From: Clostridia bacterium
GTDB lineage: Bacteria > Bacillota > Clostridia > UMGS1883
Assembly: GCA_021202495.1 (NCBI GenBank)
Contig: JAJQCX010000168.1
Span: forward strand, 1-15,388
Direction of reading: 5' to 3'
DNA: 15,388 bases
A program made the translations under genes and the position numbers. This document shows, one piece after another, positions 13,089-15,388 of this stretch (the first letter of the stretch is position 1; each line of letters opens with the position of its first letter). The notes below the pieces were generated by a model. It searched no databases. It saw only the letters and a list, made by a program, of their open reading frames with translations, and had not been told where the DNA came from.

Positions 13089-13125
13089 TTGGCACGAACT
13101 GCACGATTTTGGCACGAATGACATG
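13089..13125. repeat. Tandem operator-like pair A upstream of P1 (20-bp period)
   Basis: TTGGCACGAACTGCACG (13089-13105) and TTGGCACGAATGACATG (13109-13125) share 13 of 17 bases and the same 20-bp period as pair B. They sit at about -40 to -76 relative to the predicted P1 start, directly before the -35 box, where an activator dimer would bind. Confidence 0.65.
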
Positions 13126-13166
13126 CGCTCCGCCCTACCGTCCGCCGCTCTCTCATTTTATCTGAT

Positions 13167-13192
13167 AAAAAAATGCGCCCATTCGGGGCGCA
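13167..13192 (-). terminator. Intrinsic terminator of the two-component operon
   Basis: On the minus strand, TGCGCCC / GGGCGCA (7-bp perfect stem, loop CGAAT) is followed at once by seven Ts (13173-13167). It begins 11 bases after the kinase stop codon and cleanly ends the regulator-kinase transcript. Confidence 0.92.
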
Positions 13193-13203
13193 CACACCAT
13201 ATT

Positions 13204-14499
13204 TCATTCCGCGTCAATCATAATATGGCAGCAAAATTCATTTTCTTCCTCATAAAACTTTATCATGCCGTTATGCCTTTCCGCAATGTCGCGGATCGAC
13301 TTCATCCCTATCCCGTGCAGCTCTTTATTTTTCTTCGACGTCTTAAAATCGGCATTTTCCGTCAAAACGGATTTTGCAATGCTGTTTCTCACGGCTATCA
13401 CCAAATAGCTCCCGCTCGTCCTTATGTCGAGCATTATTCTTTTTGCCTCCGTCTTTTCGGCGGCTTCTATAGCATTGTCAAGCAAATTTCCGAACAAAAT
13501 CACCGCTTCGTTCTGCGGCAAATTTATCTTTGTTCCTTGCTTTACTGCGACCTCCATGAAAATTCCCTTTTGATTGCACACCGCAATTTTTGAATTTACC
13601 GCCGCGTCAAACGCCGCATTGTCGGTGTGAATATAGGTCAAAATGTTCGGCATGTAATTATTCGTGATAACATCTATGTATTTTTTCGCTGCGGCACAAT
13701 CCCCGTCCTCAATATATTTCAAAATAGTCAAAAGCTGATGCTTAATGTCGTGCCTCACGGTTTTCATTTCCCGCACAAAAGCCTCGTTGTCCGCAATGTT
13801 GTTTTTCAAATTTTCATTCTGCTGCTCCAACAGCGCCGCTTTCATCCTCGTCTCATAATCCCTGTCGATTTCGACAAAAAACCAATACACCATAATATTC
13901 GCCAAAATTATACATATCATTCCCACCAAATTATAAACCGAAATATCGCTGTCAATCAGCGCCGCCTTCATCAATGCGCCGACCGATATTACCGATATGA
14001 CGGGAATGATTAAAATCATCATCCATCTGCGCCCCTCAATGGGGTTTCTCTGCTTCATTCTCAAAATAATCCTTGTGACGTAAAACTGCAACAGCTTCGC
14101 AATAACAATAGCCGTCACCCTTGTGGAATTCAAAACCGTTATCAGCTCATACGGGTCGTAGCCGATAATATTGCACATCAAAAGGTTTACGAAAAGCGCT
14201 ATGCCATACGGTATCAAATTAGTCAGTACCGCAATCAATATTTTCAGCGGCACGCTGCCTTGAAGCGCGACCAACGCATAGCACGCGGAAATAATTATCG
14301 GTATGTACGCGCCGAACGTTTCAAACTCTGTCATGTAATTCATTACCGTCGTCTCAAAAGCTGCGATTACCCAGCAAATTATAAACGCGGCATATTTTTT
14401 CTTTCCGCTGAACCTGCAGCCCAAATACCGCGTAATAAAGTCAACTGAAATCAACGCCTCAATTATATTCACGCATATTTCAAAAACCGCCTCTGTCAT
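13204..14499 (-). CDS. Membrane sensor histidine kinase, GHKL / AgrC-like (HPK10)
   Basis: Senses a signal at the membrane and phosphorylates the partner response regulator. In its 431 residues, the N-terminal half has six or seven membrane helices (about 5-24, 36-56, 64-82, 86-112, 125-146, 160-178 and 189-209), followed by a short coiled coil (212-240). The phosphoacceptor is H250 in TVRHDIKHQL, the HPK10-type H-box in which His is followed by Asp. The ATP-binding domain has the N-box FGNLLDNAIEAAE (N338, D341, N342) and the G-box ELHGIGM (G396, G398). This layout matches kinases of Agr/Com/Blp-type peptide-sensing systems, but no agrB, agrD or peptide-export gene is in this window, so the signal is unknown. 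The start ATG 14499 overlaps the regulator stop by 4 bp, with AAGGAG nine bases upstream. Confidence 0.93.
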   Translation of the reverse strand: MTEAVFEICVNIIEALISVDFITRYLGCRFSGKKKYAAFIICWVIAAFETTVMNYMTEFETFGAYIPIIISACYALVALQGSVPLKILIAVLTNLIPYGIALFVNLLMCNIIGYDPYELITVLNSTRVTAIVIAKLLQFYVTRIILRMKQRNPIEGRRWMMILIIPVISVISVGALMKAALIDSDISVYNLVGMICIILANIMVYWFFVEIDRDYETRMKAALLEQQNENLKNNIADNEAFVREMKTVRHDIKHQLLTILKYIEDGDCAAAKKYIDVITNNYMPNILTYIHTDNAAFDAAVNSKIAVCNQKGIFMEVAVKQGTKINLPQNEAVILFGNLLDNAIEAAEKTEAKRIMLDIRTSGSYLVIAVRNSIAKSVLTENADFKTSKKNKELHGIGMKSIRDIAERHNGMIKFYEEENEFCCHIMIDAE

Positions 14500-15230
14500 A
14501 TCAAGCTGCTCCTTATATAGTTGTGATATTCATTTTTTACATATTCGGCGCAAGAACGGCTCAATCCGAAACGCTCGCCCGTTGTGAGAATAACCTCTCT
14601 GCTTGTTATTTTTGAAATATATTTGCAATTGACCAAGACCCCGCGTTGTATTCTGATAATGTTAAAAGGCTGCAGCTCGTTTTCAATGCCCGATATTTTG
14701 CACCTCACCTGCAGATCTCCCTTTTCGCTGTCCTTTATGATAATATCGTGCTTAAATGATGTTATATAAATTACGCGGTTAATGTCGATTCTTATTGTTT
14801 CGTTATCCGCTCTCAGCTCAATTACATGGTTTTTCTTTTCGTTTTCCGCCTCAATCTTTCGCACGATTTTCGGCAAAACCCCGTCCAGATCCTCCGGGCG
14901 GCTTTTGCGGATGAACCAAAACGGATGGTATTCGTAGGATTGATAAACCTTGTCCTCATAATTTGTCACAAATAAGATGAGCGTTTCCTCCCGTATGCGC
15001 TGAATGTGCGACGCCGCCTCAAACCCGTCCATCCCCGGCATATCAATGTCAAGCAGCACAACATCGGCGTAATTTCCCGCCTCAAATTCTTTAATCAGGC
15101 TCTCCCCGTCGCCGAAAACATCTATTCTGTACGGCTTCTCCCCTTTCAACGTCTCGTCCATGTATTTTCTTATCTTTTCGTCCATCAACTCAACCGACGA
15201 CATTTCATCGTCGCAAATCGCTATATTCAT
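14496..15230 (-). CDS. LytTR-family response regulator
   Basis: DNA-binding response regulator, partner of the overlapping kinase. In its 244 residues, the receiver domain (1-120) has the acidic pocket IAICDDE (D7/D8), phosphoacceptor D61 in VVLLDIDMPGMDGFEAA, T89 in LFVTN and K109 in FIRKS. The LytTR domain (about 137-240) includes IRIDINRVIYITSFKHD, NIIRIQRGVLVN and an ITSREVILTTGERFGLS strand pair. LytTR proteins bind pairs of about 9-bp direct repeats spaced by 12-13 bp; candidate pairs of that kind lie near 13016-13045 and 12939-13125. The start ATG 15230 has GGGGAGGGG eight bases upstream. The order regulator then kinase, with ATGA coupling, is common in such systems. Confidence 0.94.
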   Translation of the reverse strand: MNIAICDDEMSSVELMDEKIRKYMDETLKGEKPYRIDVFGDGESLIKEFEAGNYADVVLLDIDMPGMDGFEAASHIQRIREETLILFVTNYEDKVYQSYEYHPFWFIRKSRPEDLDGVLPKIVRKIEAENEKKNHVIELRADNETIRIDINRVIYITSFKHDIIIKDSEKGDLQVRCKISGIENELQPFNIIRIQRGVLVNCKYISKITSREVILTTGERFGLSRSCAEYVKNEYHNYIRSSLI

Positions 15231-15259
15231 CTATTATACCCCTCCCCCCGATACATTTT

Positions 15260-15287
15260 ATTATAACATACAAAAAAGAATTTTAAA
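15260..15287 (-). promoter_or_regulatory. Sigma-A promoter of the two-component operon
   Basis: On the minus strand, a perfect TATAAT (15265-15260) with an extended TG (ATGTTATAAT) is preceded, 16 bases upstream, by a weak TTTAAA (15287-15282). The predicted start is near 15253, about 23 bases before the ATG. No paired repeats like those at 12939-13125 are seen next to it, so autoregulation is not evident. Confidence 0.55.
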
Positions 15288-15321
15288 CCCCTTTACCATA
15301 AAAAACCAAATATTAACACCA

Positions 15322-15352
15322 CCCCGCCGCAATTACAATTGTACGGGCGGGG
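15322..15352. repeat. GC-rich inverted repeat at the window edge
   Basis: CCCCGCC (15322-15328) and GGCGGGG (15346-15352) form a 7-bp stem around an AT-rich loop that itself contains the palindrome TACAATTGTA. Poly-C tracts and GCGGGCG follow up to 15388. Without a T-run it is not a convincing terminator. The composition suggests part of a GC-rich intergenic repeat that continues outside the window. Confidence 0.45.
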
Positions 15353-15388
15353 CTCGTATCCCCCCACATACCCCCCCGCGGGCGCCAG

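Larger units (their letters stand above)
12754..13203. other. Structured intergenic regulatory region
   Basis: This 450-bp stretch without a long ORF separates the histidine kinase from the secreted protein. Going with minus-strand transcription it contains the kinase terminator, a TTGGCAC repeat pair, promoter P1, a CGTGAAC repeat pair, promoter P2, a second TTGGCAC repeat pair at the P2 start site, a short ORF with a strong ribosome binding site, an AT-rich repeat, two hairpins, and a 14-bp direct repeat just before the gene. Each is listed separately. Confidence 0.8.

Noticed and set aside
13089..13125. TTGGCACG boxes read as sigma-54 (-24/-12) promoters
   Set aside because: The GG-to-GC distance needed is 10 bases; here the nearest GC pairs are 8 and 12 bases away, and no sigma-54 activator is nearby. 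The tandem 20-bp period fits operators better.

Overview
This window looks like the chromosome of a low-GC-type Gram-positive anaerobe, most likely an uncultured clostridium (Clostridia). The evidence is AGGAGG-type ribosome binding sites, sigma-A style promoters, S-layer homology domains, a [4Fe-4S]-type PurF, a GHKL/LytTR two-component pair, and a purine operon in which IMP cyclohydrolase and AICAR formyltransferase are separate proteins. Every gene I can support lies on the minus strand, so transcription runs from high to low coordinates. No tRNA, rRNA, CRISPR array, transposase or phage gene was seen.

Region 13204-15388 encodes a two-component system, a LytTR response regulator overlapping by 4 bp a membrane histidine kinase of the AgrC/HPK10 type, and ends in a clean terminator. 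The 450-bp gap that follows (12754-13203) is densely structured. It holds two sigma-A promoters pointing at the next gene. Each has a pair of direct repeats (20 or 21 bp period) just upstream of its -35 box, and a third pair lies over the start of the second promoter. A long leader follows, with a strong Shine-Dalgarno in front of an 11-codon ORF and two GC-rich hairpins. I infer that the neighbouring LytTR regulator, or a relative, acts here. The controlled genes (11046-12753) are a secreted beta-rich protein and a small membrane-anchored protein with propeller-like repeats, closed by a terminator.

Region 9702-10934 is dinB (DNA polymerase IV) with its own promoter. The purine promoter overlaps its stop codon and drives purE-purF-purM-purN-purO-like-purH(AICARFT only)-purD (9643 down to 2905). 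Starts are tightly coupled (gaps of -4 to 22 bp). Together these make seven enzymes of IMP synthesis; purL, purK, purC and purB are not in this window. The leader is only about 25-30 nt, too short for a purine riboswitch.

Region 1-2848 holds a six-helix membrane protein of unknown function and two secreted paralogues that share an unrecognised domain of about 120 residues. One paralogue ends in a beta-module that also occurs in the 11749-12753 protein. The other has a Thr/Ser-rich linker and S-layer homology repeats, but an in-frame TAA separates the second repeat from an otherwise intact third one. The window ends shortly after that.
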